From Rickettsiaceae bacterium (GTDB taxonomy: Bacteria > Pseudomonadota > Alphaproteobacteria > Rickettsiales > Rickettsiaceae), in assembly GCA_023301685.1 (NCBI GenBank), contig JALZUG010000013.1, positions 1-64,000 on the forward strand: 64,000 bases of DNA. Reading direction: 5' to 3'. Each line of letters starts with the position of its first letter. Within the stretch, counting starts at the first letter, position 1. The notes under the pieces are model-generated. The model had not been told where the DNA came from, did no database searches, and worked only from the letters and a program-made list of their open reading frames with translations. Made by a program: the position numbers and the translations under genes. Positions 9,746-19,891 of this stretch are shown here, in pieces.

Positions 9746-11269
9746 ATGTCTAACTTAAAAAATTCTTCCTTCAAAGCAAAGCTGAAAGATATTTTCTGGC
9801 CAATTGAAAAGTCAGAAATTAAGTTGTTTGCACCTCTGGCTCTAATGATGTTATGCGTTTTATTTAATTTTGGCGCGCTGCGTTCAATCAAAGATAGTCT
9901 TGTTGTACCAAATATTGGTGCTGAAGTTATTAGTTTTTTAAAACTTTGGTTTGTTCTTCCATCTACTATAATTTTCACTTTGATTTATGTAAAGCTTAGC
10001 AATATCTTCGATTATGAACATTTGTTTTACTTAATAATTTCTTTTTTCCTTGGTTTTTTTACATTTTTTACTTATGTAATATTTCCAAATCAAGAGCTTT
10101 ATCATCCAAATGAAGAGCTTATATATTCACTTGCAAACTCATATCCAAATTTAAAATGGTTTATTCATATAGCAGGAAAGTGGAGCTATGCGCTGATGTA
10201 TATTTTCTGTGAGCTCTGGAGTGCCGTGATTATTAACTTGTTATTCTGGCAGTATGCAAATCATATTTTTGATACAAATTCAGCCAAAAGATTTTATCCA
10301 TTCTTAGGTATGGTTGGCAACGTAGGTCTTATTATAGCTGGGAATGTACTAGTATCTTTTTCCGATCTTTCTGGTGTTTCTGATACGAATATTTTGAATT
10401 CATATGCAAACAATACTTCATATCAATGCGAGATGGTTTTAAAACCAATTATGAAGGCAATTATATTTGCTGGTATTTTAGCAATGGTTTTGTATCGCTA
10501 TATTGATCGGCACGTTTTAAAAAGCAAGAAATTAAAAAAAGAATTTGCAGGTGCAAGTGAGAAAACTAAGACCAAACTATCCTTTATGGAAAGTATCAAA
10601 TTGCTTTTTAGTTCAAAATATATTGGGCACATTGTGCTGCTTGTACTTTGCTATGGTTTGGTAATAAACATTCTTGAAGGGCCTTGGAAAGCGCGTGTTA
10701 GGGAATTGTACCCTAATACCATTGACTACTTAAATTTTATGGGTAAGTTTAATATTTGGATGGGTGTATCTTGCGTTACTTTTATGGTAATTGGAAGTAA
10801 TATTCTAAGGCGCTTTTCTTGGACGATATCGGCATTAATCACGCCGTTCATGTTGGTTTGTACTGGTGTTGTGTTTTTTATATTTGTAATTTTTGCTAAT
10901 GACATAGATTTTCTTGGTGATTGGTTTAATCCAATATATTTCGCTGTAATTATTGGTGCTGTCCAGAATATTTTGAGTAAATCTACAAAATATTCTTTAT
11001 TTGATTCCACAAAAGAAATGGCCTATATACCATTGTCATTGGAGCTAAGAACAAAAGGAAAAGCTGCGGTTGAAGTGATTGGTTTGAAGTTTGGCAAATC
11101 GCTTGGGGCATTTATACAATCTTCTATGTTTATATTGATGCCTTTGGCTACTTTTGATTCTGTGACAGTATACTTACTCGGGATTTTTATTGTAGTAATT
11201 ATGATATGGATATTGAATGTACGCACTTTGAATGAAGAATATGTCAAGTTGAAAGGGGAAAAAGAATGA
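9746..11269 (+). CDS. tlc: ATP/ADP translocase (NTT/Tlc family)
   Basis: Exchanges bacterial ADP for host ATP (or moves other nucleotides, depending on the paralogue) across the inner membrane; a hallmark of Rickettsiales and Chlamydiae. The 507-residue protein has about 12 helices and typical Tlc features: WPIEKSEIKLFAPLALMM near the start, RSIKDSLVVPNIGAE, a GKWSYALMYIFCELWS segment, NILEGPWKARVRELYP, and ELRTKGKAAVEVIGLKFGKS. Rickettsia have up to five paralogues with different substrates, and sequence alone does not show which type this is. Its stop overlaps the next ATG (ATGA), starting a run of closely packed plus-strand genes to 15.97 kb. Confidence 0.95.
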   Translation: MSNLKNSSFKAKLKDIFWPIEKSEIKLFAPLALMMLCVLFNFGALRSIKDSLVVPNIGAEVISFLKLWFVLPSTIIFTLIYVKLSNIFDYEHLFYLIISFFLGFFTFFTYVIFPNQELYHPNEELIYSLANSYPNLKWFIHIAGKWSYALMYIFCELWSAVIINLLFWQYANHIFDTNSAKRFYPFLGMVGNVGLIIAGNVLVSFSDLSGVSDTNILNSYANNTSYQCEMVLKPIMKAIIFAGILAMVLYRYIDRHVLKSKKLKKEFAGASEKTKTKLSFMESIKLLFSSKYIGHIVLLVLCYGLVINILEGPWKARVRELYPNTIDYLNFMGKFNIWMGVSCVTFMVIGSNILRRFSWTISALITPFMLVCTGVVFFIFVIFANDIDFLGDWFNPIYFAVIIGAVQNILSKSTKYSLFDSTKEMAYIPLSLELRTKGKAAVEVIGLKFGKSLGAFIQSSMFILMPLATFDSVTVYLLGIFIVVIMIWILNVRTLNEEYVKLKGEKE

Positions 11270-13020
11270 GATTAATAAAGTTTCTTATAGCATTTATTAT
11301 TTTAATTTTAGTAGCAGTAGGTGGTACATGGTATTACGTCACATTTAAAGTTGCGAACGAGTTAAATGATAAATATGCTGGAAAGCAAATGCCAGTAAAG
11401 GGACTTGATAAGAGTGATTATTTTATAGAATTTGATAAAGTTAATCCATCAGGCTTTCCATATAAAATTTCCTGGAAAGTGAGTGGTTGGTCTGAAGAAA
11501 GCAGGAGCGCAAAAATTAAATATCATGCTCCTATATATTTTGGGTATGACTTATTATTGCAAAAGATTTTTATTGAATATAGTGGTGAGATAACCGCATC
11601 ATATAAGCCTGAGTCACATAATTTTGGTGCGCGCTTAGTAGTTAATAATTATTCAGTAGAAGTTGATTTACCTTTTACAACTGATTTGATCTCAACAATA
11701 AAGAATATGGAAGATCCATTTGAAATTGTAAATCATATGGGTGATATACATGCTTCGTCTAGATCTGTAGAAATTTTTGACTTAAATGATAACGAAAAAT
11801 TTTATGACAAAGAATATGAGAAGTTACGTATTAGCTTTATCCCTCAAAAAAAATATAAGAACGTTCAAGATTTTTTAAATAACATCCCTCAAAAATTAAC
11901 TGCTAAATATGTAGTAAAAACTAAACCAAATGCTGCAAAAACTAGAAGGTTACCTGTTAGCTTATTTTATGGTTTTTCTCTTCTTCCATCTGGTTTTGAC
12001 GTCGATGCAGACTTTGATGTAAAAACTAAAGGAAATAATTTTAAAGAATTACAAAAAGGCTTAGACATTAAAGTAGTAGCAAGATGCTTATCTCCATTTA
12101 TTGATTTTAATGATATGAAGTTTGAATATGCTTCAGGAATGGATGGAGAAGGAAGAGATTATAGAGTTGATATGAGTTCTAAAATATTTTTTAAGACTGG
12201 TATGTTTGATGAGCTTTTTAAAAGATATGATATGTTTTCCCCTAAGCTTACGTCTTCGCCATTTGGTAGGATGCTAAACTATGAAATCAAATATATTATT
12301 AATAATAAAGAAGTATTTAAATTTGAAGAGCTAGAAAATAATAAATATGATTATAGTTTTGATCTAGTATCATCACAAAATAAAAGTAGGAGGCACTTTA
12401 AAATTAATGATTTAAGTATTTTTTCAGATAAATCTGGTTTTAAGTTGCAGCATGAAATGGAAACATTATCAAGAGGAAAGAGAAATTGGAAAGCAAATGG
12501 TACACTGTTTATCAAGAACTATCCTGCTGTAGTTGAATTTAGCTCTGGATACATATATCGATTTGGTAAATTTAGATTCCTTGAAGATGAAGCCAGGGCG
12601 TTGTATGTTGATGTGAATAAAGCATTTTTAAAGGATATTTCTGATCATCCAGATTCAAGTTCTGATGATTTAAGTTTTGAGTACTCTGCTAATTCAAAGA
12701 ATTTAAAAGGCGCAAAGATTGGTAGCGTTAAGTTCGATCAAATTGGAAGATTATATACACTAATGTTATATCAGAAACTATTTGATAAAGTAGGGCATGG
12801 AGGAGATGTTTTGGGTAGAATGCAAAAAATAATACCAAATCTTGATCTTAATGAACCTATTCTGCAGAAGGTGTTACCAAAAATTTCTAGTAATAAAAAG
12901 ATAGGAAAATCAATAGAAAAAGAGCTTAAAAAAGCAATTCCTAGCGATGCAAAAGATGTTATTAAGAAAGCAATTCCAAAAGATCTTGGCAAAGGGCTTC
13001 TAAAAGGTATATTGAAGTAA
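11266..13020 (+). CDS. DUF2125-like membrane-anchored protein
   Basis: Unknown function. The 584-residue protein has one N-terminal hydrophobic anchor (about 4-27) and a large soluble part, probably periplasmic, rich in beta-type sequence. The region around residues 50-75 (FDKVNPSGFPYKISW) fits the GFP-type motif of the alphaproteobacterial DUF2125 family, but similarity is weak and this protein is longer than typical members. The C-terminus is Lys-rich with short repeated AIP segments (KKAIPSDAKDVIKKAIPKD). It is translationally coupled to tlc by a 4-base overlap, and the polyprenyl synthase follows after 21 bp. The coupling to tlc is suggestive but not evidence of shared function. Confidence 0.6.
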   Translation: MRLIKFLIAFIILILVAVGGTWYYVTFKVANELNDKYAGKQMPVKGLDKSDYFIEFDKVNPSGFPYKISWKVSGWSEESRSAKIKYHAPIYFGYDLLLQKIFIEYSGEITASYKPESHNFGARLVVNNYSVEVDLPFTTDLISTIKNMEDPFEIVNHMGDIHASSRSVEIFDLNDNEKFYDKEYEKLRISFIPQKKYKNVQDFLNNIPQKLTAKYVVKTKPNAAKTRRLPVSLFYGFSLLPSGFDVDADFDVKTKGNNFKELQKGLDIKVVARCLSPFIDFNDMKFEYASGMDGEGRDYRVDMSSKIFFKTGMFDELFKRYDMFSPKLTSSPFGRMLNYEIKYIINNKEVFKFEELENNKYDYSFDLVSSQNKSRRHFKINDLSIFSDKSGFKLQHEMETLSRGKRNWKANGTLFIKNYPAVVEFSSGYIYRFGKFRFLEDEARALYVDVNKAFLKDISDHPDSSSDDLSFEYSANSKNLKGAKIGSVKFDQIGRLYTLMLYQKLFDKVGHGGDVLGRMQKIIPNLDLNEPILQKVLPKISSNKKIGKSIEKELKKAIPSDAKDVIKKAIPKDLGKGLLKGILK

Positions 13021-13041
13021 TAATTAAAGAGAGTTATTAAG

Positions 13042-14028
13042 TTGGATTTAATTAAAAAGATTCACAGTTATTTGTCTGAAGATATACAGTCTATGAATAA
13101 TGTGATTATTGATAGTTTATCAGTCGACGAAGATTTGATACGTCTTGTAAGTAACCATTTGGCTTCTGCTGGCGGAAAAAGAATGAGACCAATATTAACA
13201 ATGCTTACGGCAAAAATGTATGGTTACGCTGGTGAAAAAGCTATAAAGCTTGCAGCAGCTGTTGAATTTATACATATGGCCACTTTGCTTCATGATGATG
13301 TTGTAGATGGCAGTAAAATGCGTAGATTCCTTCCAACGGCCAACGTCGTTTGGGGGAGTAAAGCAAGTATTTTGGTTGGTGATTTCCTCTTTAGTCAATC
13401 ATTTAAGCTCATCGTATCAACAAAATCACTTTCTGCATTGGATGTTTTATCAAGCGCATCAGCAATAATTGCAGAAGGGGAAGTGTCACAGCTTACTCAG
13501 CTTGAGATGAAGCGAAATGTTTCTGAAGAAGAATATTTAAAGATTATTAATGCGAAAACTGCTGAATTATTTGGAGCAGCCTGTAGTGTAGGAGCTATTA
13601 TCTCAGGAAAGGAATCGGATGCAAATGCTTTAAGAGAATTTGGCCTAAGACTTGGCAATATTTTCCAAATAGCTGATGATGCACTAGATTATTTTAGTGA
13701 TAGTAAGAAAGTTGGTAAAAATGTTGGAGATGATTTTTATGAAGGTAAGATAACTCTTCCACTCATTTTTCTATTAGAAAAAATTAGTGCTGATGAAAAA
13801 TCAAAGCTAGATAGGATGTTGAGTGTAGATGGCAGATCTGAATCGGATTTTGCTTTTGTTCAAGAATTGATGCAAAGATTAGATGTAAAATCTGATATAG
13901 AAGCTTACCTAGAAAAGCTTAGAGCAAAAGCTGAAGGTGCTTTATTATCTATTGACAATAGTGCGGATAATCAAAGCAAAAAATACTTGCAAGAGCTCGT
14001 TGGTTTTGCGATAAGTAGATCATATTAA
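13042..14028 (+). CDS. ispB: Long-chain polyprenyl diphosphate synthase (IspB-like)
   Basis: Condenses isopentenyl units onto an allylic diphosphate to make the side chain of ubiquinone. The 328-residue protein has both Asp-rich Mg2+ sites: DDVVD at 85-89 and DDALD at 212-216, with GGKRMRP at 44-50 and FLFSQSF just before the middle. It starts at TTG (13042), preceded by an AAAGAGAG-type ribosome site; no in-frame ATG precedes the conserved region without removing it. Chain length (often octaprenyl or decaprenyl) cannot be read with confidence. The neighbours ctaA (10 bp downstream) and the scattered ubiG and coq9 fit a respiratory role. Confidence 0.92.
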   Translation: MDLIKKIHSYLSEDIQSMNNVIIDSLSVDEDLIRLVSNHLASAGGKRMRPILTMLTAKMYGYAGEKAIKLAAAVEFIHMATLLHDDVVDGSKMRRFLPTANVVWGSKASILVGDFLFSQSFKLIVSTKSLSALDVLSSASAIIAEGEVSQLTQLEMKRNVSEEEYLKIINAKTAELFGAACSVGAIISGKESDANALREFGLRLGNIFQIADDALDYFSDSKKVGKNVGDDFYEGKITLPLIFLLEKISADEKSKLDRMLSVDGRSESDFAFVQELMQRLDVKSDIEAYLEKLRAKAEGALLSIDNSADNQSKKYLQELVGFAISRSY

Positions 14029-14038
14029 AGGAGTAATA

Positions 14039-15070
14039 ATGCAAGATCTATCAAGTAGCAATAGATTTGTTTCGATATGGCTTTTTGCCATGTGTATTGC
14101 AGTTATATTTATGATTTTTATTGGTGGTTTAACGCGACTCACTGATTCAGGACTATCTATTACTGAATGGAATCCAGTTTCTGGAATTTTACCACCACTT
14201 GATCAGAAATCTTGGGAGATTGAATTTGGAAAATATAAACAATCTCCTGAATATATAAAATATAACTCTGGAATGAGTTTAGAGGAGTTTAAATCTATAT
14301 ATCTTTTAGAGTTTTATCATCGAATTGCTGGTAGAGTTACTAGCCTTCTATACCTTATTCCTCTAGTGTTTTTCATAGTGACTGGAAGAATTAATCGAAA
14401 AGATTCAGGTGTTTATATTTTAGCTCTGATATTACTAGCCTGTCAGGGGGTAATGGGTTGGTATATGGTTAAGAGTGGGTTGATATCTGATCCACATGTA
14501 AGTCATTACCGTTTAGCGGCTCACTTAATGCTTGCTGTATTTTTATATATTATTCTATTTTGGCAATTGATGAAAAGTTCATTTGATCCGATATTATTGC
14601 CAAGTAATATATCTGTTGTAAATCAAAAATTTTGGTGTTTTGTTTCGATAATTTTATTGCTTATACAGATGGTTTTTGGTGCGTTTGTAGCGGGTTTAGA
14701 TGCTGGTTTAGTTTACAATAGTTTTCCATTAATGGGAGATAGTTTTATTCCACATGAAGTATTTAATCTAAACTTTTCTAGTGCTAGTTTTTCTGAACCA
14801 GTTTTTATACAATTTACGCACAGAATTTTGGCATATATTTTATTTATTGTGATTACTATATTCTGCTTTTCTTCATTAAAACTGAAGAGTAATAAATTTT
14901 CTACTTCGATATTTTATGTAGTTATTGCTCTATTTATTCAAATGTTAGCAGGTATTGTTACCATACTTTATATGGTGCCAATTCCAGTTGCCTTACTACA
15001 CCAGTTCGGCGCTATATTCTTGCTATCTTGTCTACTATGGTCTTGCTTTCTTTTGGTGAGGGCGGGATGA
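14039..15070 (+). CDS. ctaA: Heme A synthase CtaA (COX15 type)
   Basis: Inner-membrane enzyme that oxidises the C8 methyl of heme O to give heme A for cytochrome c oxidase. The 343-residue protein has about eight helices and the characteristic GGLTRLTDSGLSITEWNPV near the start, then EFYHRIAGR and RLAAHLMLA and TQFTHRILAY-type His motifs that bind the hemes. Length fits the COX15/type-2 group of Alphaproteobacteria. It shows that this bacterium uses an aa3-type oxidase. The stop overlaps the start of the next gene (ATGA at 15067). Confidence 0.95.
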   Translation: MQDLSSSNRFVSIWLFAMCIAVIFMIFIGGLTRLTDSGLSITEWNPVSGILPPLDQKSWEIEFGKYKQSPEYIKYNSGMSLEEFKSIYLLEFYHRIAGRVTSLLYLIPLVFFIVTGRINRKDSGVYILALILLACQGVMGWYMVKSGLISDPHVSHYRLAAHLMLAVFLYIILFWQLMKSSFDPILLPSNISVVNQKFWCFVSIILLLIQMVFGAFVAGLDAGLVYNSFPLMGDSFIPHEVFNLNFSSASFSEPVFIQFTHRILAYILFIVITIFCFSSLKLKSNKFSTSIFYVVIALFIQMLAGIVTILYMVPIPVALLHQFGAIFLLSCLLWSCFLLVRAG

Positions 15071-15969
15071 GTGAACTTAAAAAAGTTAAGGTCAAGACTG
15101 ATGCGCCAGTTAGGTTAGATCGGTATATTAGAAGATGTTTTCCTTCTATCACTCAAGGCATTATTGAGAAAGCTCTTAGAAAAGGGCAAATTAAGCTTAA
15201 TGGGCTAAAGTCAAAAGCCAAGGACAGAGTCGCAGATAATGATGAGATTACTTTTGCATCTGGAGTTATCACTGAAGATAGTATAGGTTCTAGCAAATCT
15301 TTTTCAAAATCTACTGTTCTTTTGGCTAAGAAATTATTGTCTGAATATTTGATTTATTCTTCACCTGAATTTATTGCAATTGATAAACCTTCTGGCCTCG
15401 CTGTTCAAGGAGGAAGTAAGATTAACTTATCTATTGATGAAGCACTTAGCTACCTTAACCAAACAGAAGATCAAGAATATAAAATTGTTCATAGGCTAGA
15501 TAAGGAGACAAGTGGGATTTTGCTTATAGCAAATGGATATACAAATGCTGCAAAGCTAGGAGAAGCTTTTAAGGAACATTCAATTCAGAAAATTTATATA
15601 GCAATTGCTTCTGGAGTGCCCAATAGTCCAGAAGGAAACCTAGTTCATTATATTGGCAAAGATCGTTCAGGAATTTTTGAAAATGTCAAAGAGCTGAAAG
15701 AAGGTGGTAAAAAAGCTGAAACAGATTATAAAGTTCTTCGTTTTGAAGATGGCCTGTCAATGATTGAGTTCAAACCTAAAACAGGGCGTATGCATCAACT
15801 CAGGTTCCATTCCAAATTTTTAGGTTGCTCAATTGTTGGTGACGAAAAATATGGTGGTAAAAAGAATTTTAGGATGCTTTTGCATGCAAAAGAGCTAATC
15901 ATTGCAAGTGTAGTATTTGGGAAAAAAATTAAAATTAAATCTGATTTGCCTATAGAGTTTGATTTCTAA
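15067..15969 (+). CDS. RluC/RluD-family rRNA pseudouridine synthase
   Basis: Converts uridines in 23S rRNA to pseudouridine. The 300-residue protein has an N-terminal S4 RNA-binding domain (RLDRYIRRCFPSI...IEKALRKGQIKLNG) and the RluA-type catalytic motif HRLDKETSG at 142-150, with the nucleophile Asp145, then FKPKTGRMHQLR. The chosen start is the ATG inside the ctaA stop overlap; an in-frame ATG at 15028 would add 13 residues but lies inside ctaA without a ribosome site. C versus D specificity is not clear from sequence alone; RluC-like is favoured by length and the S4 form. Confidence 0.9.
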   Translation: MSELKKVKVKTDAPVRLDRYIRRCFPSITQGIIEKALRKGQIKLNGLKSKAKDRVADNDEITFASGVITEDSIGSSKSFSKSTVLLAKKLLSEYLIYSSPEFIAIDKPSGLAVQGGSKINLSIDEALSYLNQTEDQEYKIVHRLDKETSGILLIANGYTNAAKLGEAFKEHSIQKIYIAIASGVPNSPEGNLVHYIGKDRSGIFENVKELKEGGKKAETDYKVLRFEDGLSMIEFKPKTGRMHQLRFHSKFLGCSIVGDEKYGGKKNFRMLLHAKELIIASVVFGKKIKIKSDLPIEFDF

Positions 15970-16042
15970 AAGTGCTAGAACTTATTTTTGTTATTATAGG
16001 CCTTAGGCACACATGTTCACAATTTCAATAAGCCATACGTTC

Positions 16043-16253
16043 GTCATCGCGAGCGTTAGCGTAGCGATCCAGTGTTTAAGGGTACAGTTTTGGAGTAATA
16101 GTGACTAGATTACCGCAGTCACTTCGCTTCTTTGCAACGACAGGGCGACTAGACTACCACGTCACTTTACTCCTCGCTGGTGACAAAGTTGCTAGCTTTC
16201 TTCTTGCAAGCTACAGAGCCGCCATCGCGAGCATAAGCGCGGCGATCCATTGT
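16043..16253. repeat. Dispersed palindromic elements, copy 3 (composite)
   Basis: Most of the 386-bp gap 15970-16355 is repeat: a left core at 16043 (GTCATCGCGAGCGTTAGCG), a right half ending near 16141, further right-half fragments at about 16148-16184, and another left core at 16222-16249. The linker after the first core (GTGTTTAAGGG...TTTTGGAGTAATAGTGACT) matches the linker of the tandem array at 54.7 kb, so these belong to the same subfamily. No gene is seen in this gap. Confidence 0.75.
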
Positions 16254-16355
16254 TTTAACTTTATATTTATAGAATATTAGGTTAATAGCTTGGCAAGTTG
16301 CTATGCTTCTCATTAGGATGCCAATGAGTATAATGTTTGCCAGTGAAGTGTTTGG

Positions 16356-17582
16356 CTAGAACCCTTCTCCATAGGTTGTCTCCAATTCACCTGATAATTT
16401 TGACTCTTCCTCTTTTTTTGACATCTGAGAATCGACATAGCTTACTAACCCTCCTAAATCACTTAAGTCATTAAATGGATATGCATCAATGGTAGGCTTA
16501 AAGCTCTCACTTTTACGAGTTAGACAAAATTGATCCCTTGTTTTAGAATTTTCCTCAAATTCTCTAATTTCTAAACCAAAGCTTTCTATATGTGGCATAT
16601 CTCGGTTATATGCCAGAGTTACCACATTTCCTTCATCGATATCAAGATAAACCCCCGCATGGCCACTGTACCCGAGTGATGAGTCGATTGCTCTTGATTC
16701 ATTAAACTTGCGTACAGCCCAAACATCACCTGGTTTTGGAGTGCTTGTATTGATATCAAATAATGATACCATGCTGCCCCCAGCACTATCCAGCCAACTT
16801 TTATCAACAACTACCAAACTTTGTTCTGAAAGTACACGTTTTGCAAGATATAGATCAGGAGTGCTTGCACCACCTGCTGTAAGCTGAGCAGACATTTCTA
16901 GGAAAGATGTACAATCTTGTGGTCTCAAATCTTTACCATTTAGTCGATCTCCACCATATGAGTACCCTGAATGCGGAACAGTTACTTTTACTGTATCTCC
17001 AACATTAACAAATATGCTATCTTCTAAACCAGTGCTATCAAAGCCCTCTGGGCAGCTGAAAGTATGAAATATAGCTGACTCACTACTATCTGAAGTTTCT
17101 CCAGTTATTGAAAAAGATATTGTTTCTAGAAGAGTTGTTAAAAAAGTGGGTTTTGATGTTCCCCAAAAACTTTCTTTTGCACCAAGTACTGGAAGAGATT
17201 TCCCAATACTATTATCAAAGCCAGATGGAAAATTGCCTCCAAGAATACCTGAAATATTGCTATCAGTAGCAATTATTGATGCACCTTCTAGTGCTTCTGA
17301 TAATTTATTAGTCCTAATACCAAAATGCGCAACGCAGCCAGATTCTTTATTCGAAGTAACTACTATACCAAAATTTCCAGCAGAACCCATTTCAGATTCT
17401 AATGTTTTCCTAACAAGTTTAGGTAAATTATCAAAAGCAAAATCTGCATATGCAGAACCTTCTTGTAAAAGTTTAATAAAGTCTAATAAATCATTCTGCT
17501 CTTTATTCATTGAATATTGAGTTTTGCGCATATGTAGAGCTGCATCAGTTATGATATGTTGTCCAGTTGTATATTTTGCCAT
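16356..17582 (-). CDS. Unrecognised protein with NlpC/P60-like cysteine hydrolase features
   Basis: I do not recognise this 408-residue protein. Its central-to-C-terminal part has the order of motifs seen in papain-like NlpC/P60 or CHAP amidases: Cys224 in RPQDCTSF (compare DCSGF), GDVWAVR at 285-291, His308 in GHAGVYL, and a possible third polar residue at Asn326 (AYNRDMPHI). The preceding GYSYGGDRL also fits. No signal peptide or membrane helix is visible, so it is not an obvious secreted wall hydrolase; cytoplasmic action or export by the type I or IV systems is possible. The N-terminal 200 residues match nothing I know. It follows glutaredoxin by 6 bp in an apparent two-gene operon. The hydrolase assignment is inference. 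Confidence 0.55.
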   Translation of the reverse strand: MAKYTTGQHIITDAALHMRKTQYSMNKEQNDLLDFIKLLQEGSAYADFAFDNLPKLVRKTLESEMGSAGNFGIVVTSNKESGCVAHFGIRTNKLSEALEGASIIATDSNISGILGGNFPSGFDNSIGKSLPVLGAKESFWGTSKPTFLTTLLETISFSITGETSDSSESAIFHTFSCPEGFDSTGLEDSIFVNVGDTVKVTVPHSGYSYGGDRLNGKDLRPQDCTSFLEMSAQLTAGGASTPDLYLAKRVLSEQSLVVVDKSWLDSAGGSMVSLFDINTSTPKPGDVWAVRKFNESRAIDSSLGYSGHAGVYLDIDEGNVVTLAYNRDMPHIESFGLEIREFEENSKTRDQFCLTRKSESFKPTIDAYPFNDLSDLGGLVSYVDSQMSKKEEESKLSGELETTYGEGF

Positions 17583-17588
17583 AATAAT

Positions 17589-17840
17589 TTATTTCACCAT
17601 TTTGTCTAATTTTCCTTCTTTATCCAGTGCATATAGATCATCAGATCCACCAACATGTGTATCTCCTATAAAAATTTGTGGTACAGTGCGCATCCCACCA
17701 GATTTTTCGATCATTTCGTCTCTAATTTTTTCATCTTCAGCATTGATTTCTTCATAAGTAAATCCTTTACGATCGAGTAGTGCTTTTGCTCTTACGCAGT
17801 ATGGACAAATACTTGTAGTGTAAATAACGATTTTTTTCAT
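17589..17840 (-). CDS. grxC: Glutaredoxin 3 type (GrxC)
   Basis: Small glutathione-dependent disulfide reductase. The 83-residue protein has the classical dithiol site CPYC at residues 12-15 (after YTTSI), the cis-Pro TVPQIFIG segment and the GG(S)DDL glutathione-binding end. It is divergent from uvrB and upstream of the unrecognised NlpC/P60-like gene (6-bp gap). Whether it keeps the candidate catalytic Cys of that neighbour reduced is speculation from gene order only. Confidence 0.95.
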   Translation of the reverse strand: MKKIVIYTTSICPYCVRAKALLDRKGFTYEEINAEDEKIRDEMIEKSGGMRTVPQIFIGDTHVGGSDDLYALDKEGKLDKMVK

Positions 17841-17900
17841 AGTGATTCCTAATTTATAGAGTTATAATATTATCTTTAAAACAGTTTCATATATAAGTCA

Positions 17901-19889
17901 ATGAGTGGATTTAAAATTAAATCTGAATATAAGCCAAATGGTGATCAACCTAGAGCAATTAAGGCATTAGTAGATGGTTTAAAAGAAGGGCAGCAGGATC
18001 AAATGTTACTTGGAATTACAGGTTCAGGTAAGACATTTACTATGGCCAATGTAATTGAGCAAACAGGTCGACCGGCTTTAGTTATGGCGCATAATAAAAC
18101 ATTAGCTGCGCAATTATATTCTGAGCTGAAGGATTTGTTTCCTGATAACGCGGTGGAGTATTTTGTATCTTACTATGACTATTATCAACCAGAAGCATAT
18201 ATCCCAAGAACGGATACTTTTATTGAAAAAGATTCCTCTATCAATGATCAGATAGATTTACTCAGGCATTCGGCTACTAGATCTCTAATGGAAAGAAGAG
18301 ATGTTATTGTTGTTTCTTCAGTTTCATGTATATATGGGCTTGGCTCTCCTGAGTTATACTCACAAATGACGCTAGCTCTAAGATCTGGTCAGGAATATAA
18401 AAGAAAAGACTTTTTGAATCAGCTTGTTGATCTTCAATATGAAAGGAATGATATTGCTTTTGAGCGCGGCACATTTCGAGTAATTGGAGAGAGTATCGAC
18501 ATTTTTCCCTCGCATTATGCGACAAGAGCATGGAGATTGTCATTTTTTGGTGATGAGCTTGAATATATTAGTGAATTTGATCCATTAACAGGTGAAAAAT
18601 TTAGAAAGTTGGATGAGGCTGTGCTATACGCAAACTCGCACTTTGTTACGCCAGATAATGTTATTAAAAAAGCAATATCTGGAATAGCAGACGAGCTTGA
18701 AGATAGGCTGTTATTTTTGAAGGCATCAGATAAGTTACTTGAGTCACACAGATTGAATCAGAGAACTCAGTATGATATGGAGATGCTTCAAGCTACAGGT
18801 GCTTGCAAAGGAATTGAGAATTATTCTAGGTTTTTAACAGGAAGAAAGCCAGGCATGCCTCCTCCAACATTATTCGAATACTTGCCAGAAGATGCATTGC
18901 TTTTTGTCGACGAGTCGCATGTGATGGTTCCGCAAGTAAGAGCCATGTATAATGGTGATAAAGCAAGAAAAACTTCGCTTGTTGAATATGGTTTTAGACT
19001 TCCATCAGCACTGGATAATAGGCCATTAAAATTTGAGGAATGGTTAGATTATAGACCACAAACAATTTTTGTATCTGCAACACCTGGAGCATTTGAATTA
19101 GAACAAACACAAGGTGAGGTTATAGAACTTATAATTAGACCAACCGGCTTATTAGATCCAGAATGTATTGTCAGGCCAGCAAGCACGCAAGTTGAGGATT
19201 TGATTGGAGAAATTCAAAATACAGTAGCAAAAGGTTTTAGAATATTAGTTACTACTTTGACTAAAAAAATGGCTGAAGATTTGAGTGGTTATTTAGAAGA
19301 ACAAGGGCAAAAAGTGGCTTATTTACATTCGGCAATACAAACTTTAGAGAGAATAGAGATTATTAGGAGCTTAAGGTCTGGAGAAATAGATATCATTGTT
19401 GGTGTAAACTTATTACGTGAAGGGTTAGATATTCCTGAATGTGGGCTAGTAGCTGTACTTGATGCAGATAAAGAAGGGTTCCTTCGCTCAGAAACATCAC
19501 TTATTCAGACAATAGGCCGGGCGGCAAGAAATAGTGAAGGTAAAGTGCTACTATATGCAGATAAGATGACTGGTTCTCTAGAAAGGGCTTTAGCTGAGAC
19601 AAAAAGACGCAGGAAGTTGCAAGCAGAATATAATAAACAAAACGGTATTATACCAAAAACAATTACTTCAAAAATTCATGTTTTATCAGAGCTTCAGAAA
19701 GTAGAAGGGGTAGTAGGTAATGAAGATGATGCGAAGATATTACTTTCAGATACAAAGAAGTTAAAACAAACTATAGATAAGTTACGATCAGATATGAAAA
19801 AGGCAGCAAAAGATTTAGAATTTGAAGAAGCTGCAAAACTTCGAGACCAAATCAGCACTCTTGAGGAAGCATCACTAGAATTGTCATAA
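17901..19889 (+). CDS. uvrB: Excinuclease ABC subunit B (UvrB)
   Basis: DNA-damage verification helicase of nucleotide excision repair, working with UvrA and UvrC. The 662-residue protein has Walker A GITGSGKT at 38-45, the beta-hairpin [15 protein letters not shown] at about 91-105 that clamps the DNA strand, DESHV in motif II, the QTIGRAARN motif VI and a C-terminal UVR motif ([14 protein letters not shown]) for UvrC contact. Full length and normal in all motifs. The next gene starts 2 bp after its stop. Confidence 0.98.
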   Translation: MSGFKIKSEYKPNGDQPRAIKALVDGLKEGQQDQMLLGITGSGKTFTMANVIEQTGRPALVMAHNKTLAAQLYSELKDLFPDNAVEYFVSYYDYYQPEAYIPRTDTFIEKDSSINDQIDLLRHSATRSLMERRDVIVVSSVSCIYGLGSPELYSQMTLALRSGQEYKRKDFLNQLVDLQYERNDIAFERGTFRVIGESIDIFPSHYATRAWRLSFFGDELEYISEFDPLTGEKFRKLDEAVLYANSHFVTPDNVIKKAISGIADELEDRLLFLKASDKLLESHRLNQRTQYDMEMLQATGACKGIENYSRFLTGRKPGMPPPTLFEYLPEDALLFVDESHVMVPQVRAMYNGDKARKTSLVEYGFRLPSALDNRPLKFEEWLDYRPQTIFVSATPGAFELEQTQGEVIELIIRPTGLLDPECIVRPASTQVEDLIGEIQNTVAKGFRILVTTLTKKMAEDLSGYLEEQGQKVAYLHSAIQTLERIEIIRSLRSGEIDIIVGVNLLREGLDIPECGLVAVLDADKEGFLRSETSLIQTIGRAARNSEGKVLLYADKMTGSLERALAETKRRRKLQAEYNKQNGIIPKTITSKIHVLSELQKVEGVVGNEDDAKILLSDTKKLKQTIDKLRSDMKKAAKDLEFEEAAKLRDQISTLEEASLELS

Positions 19890-19891
19890 TT

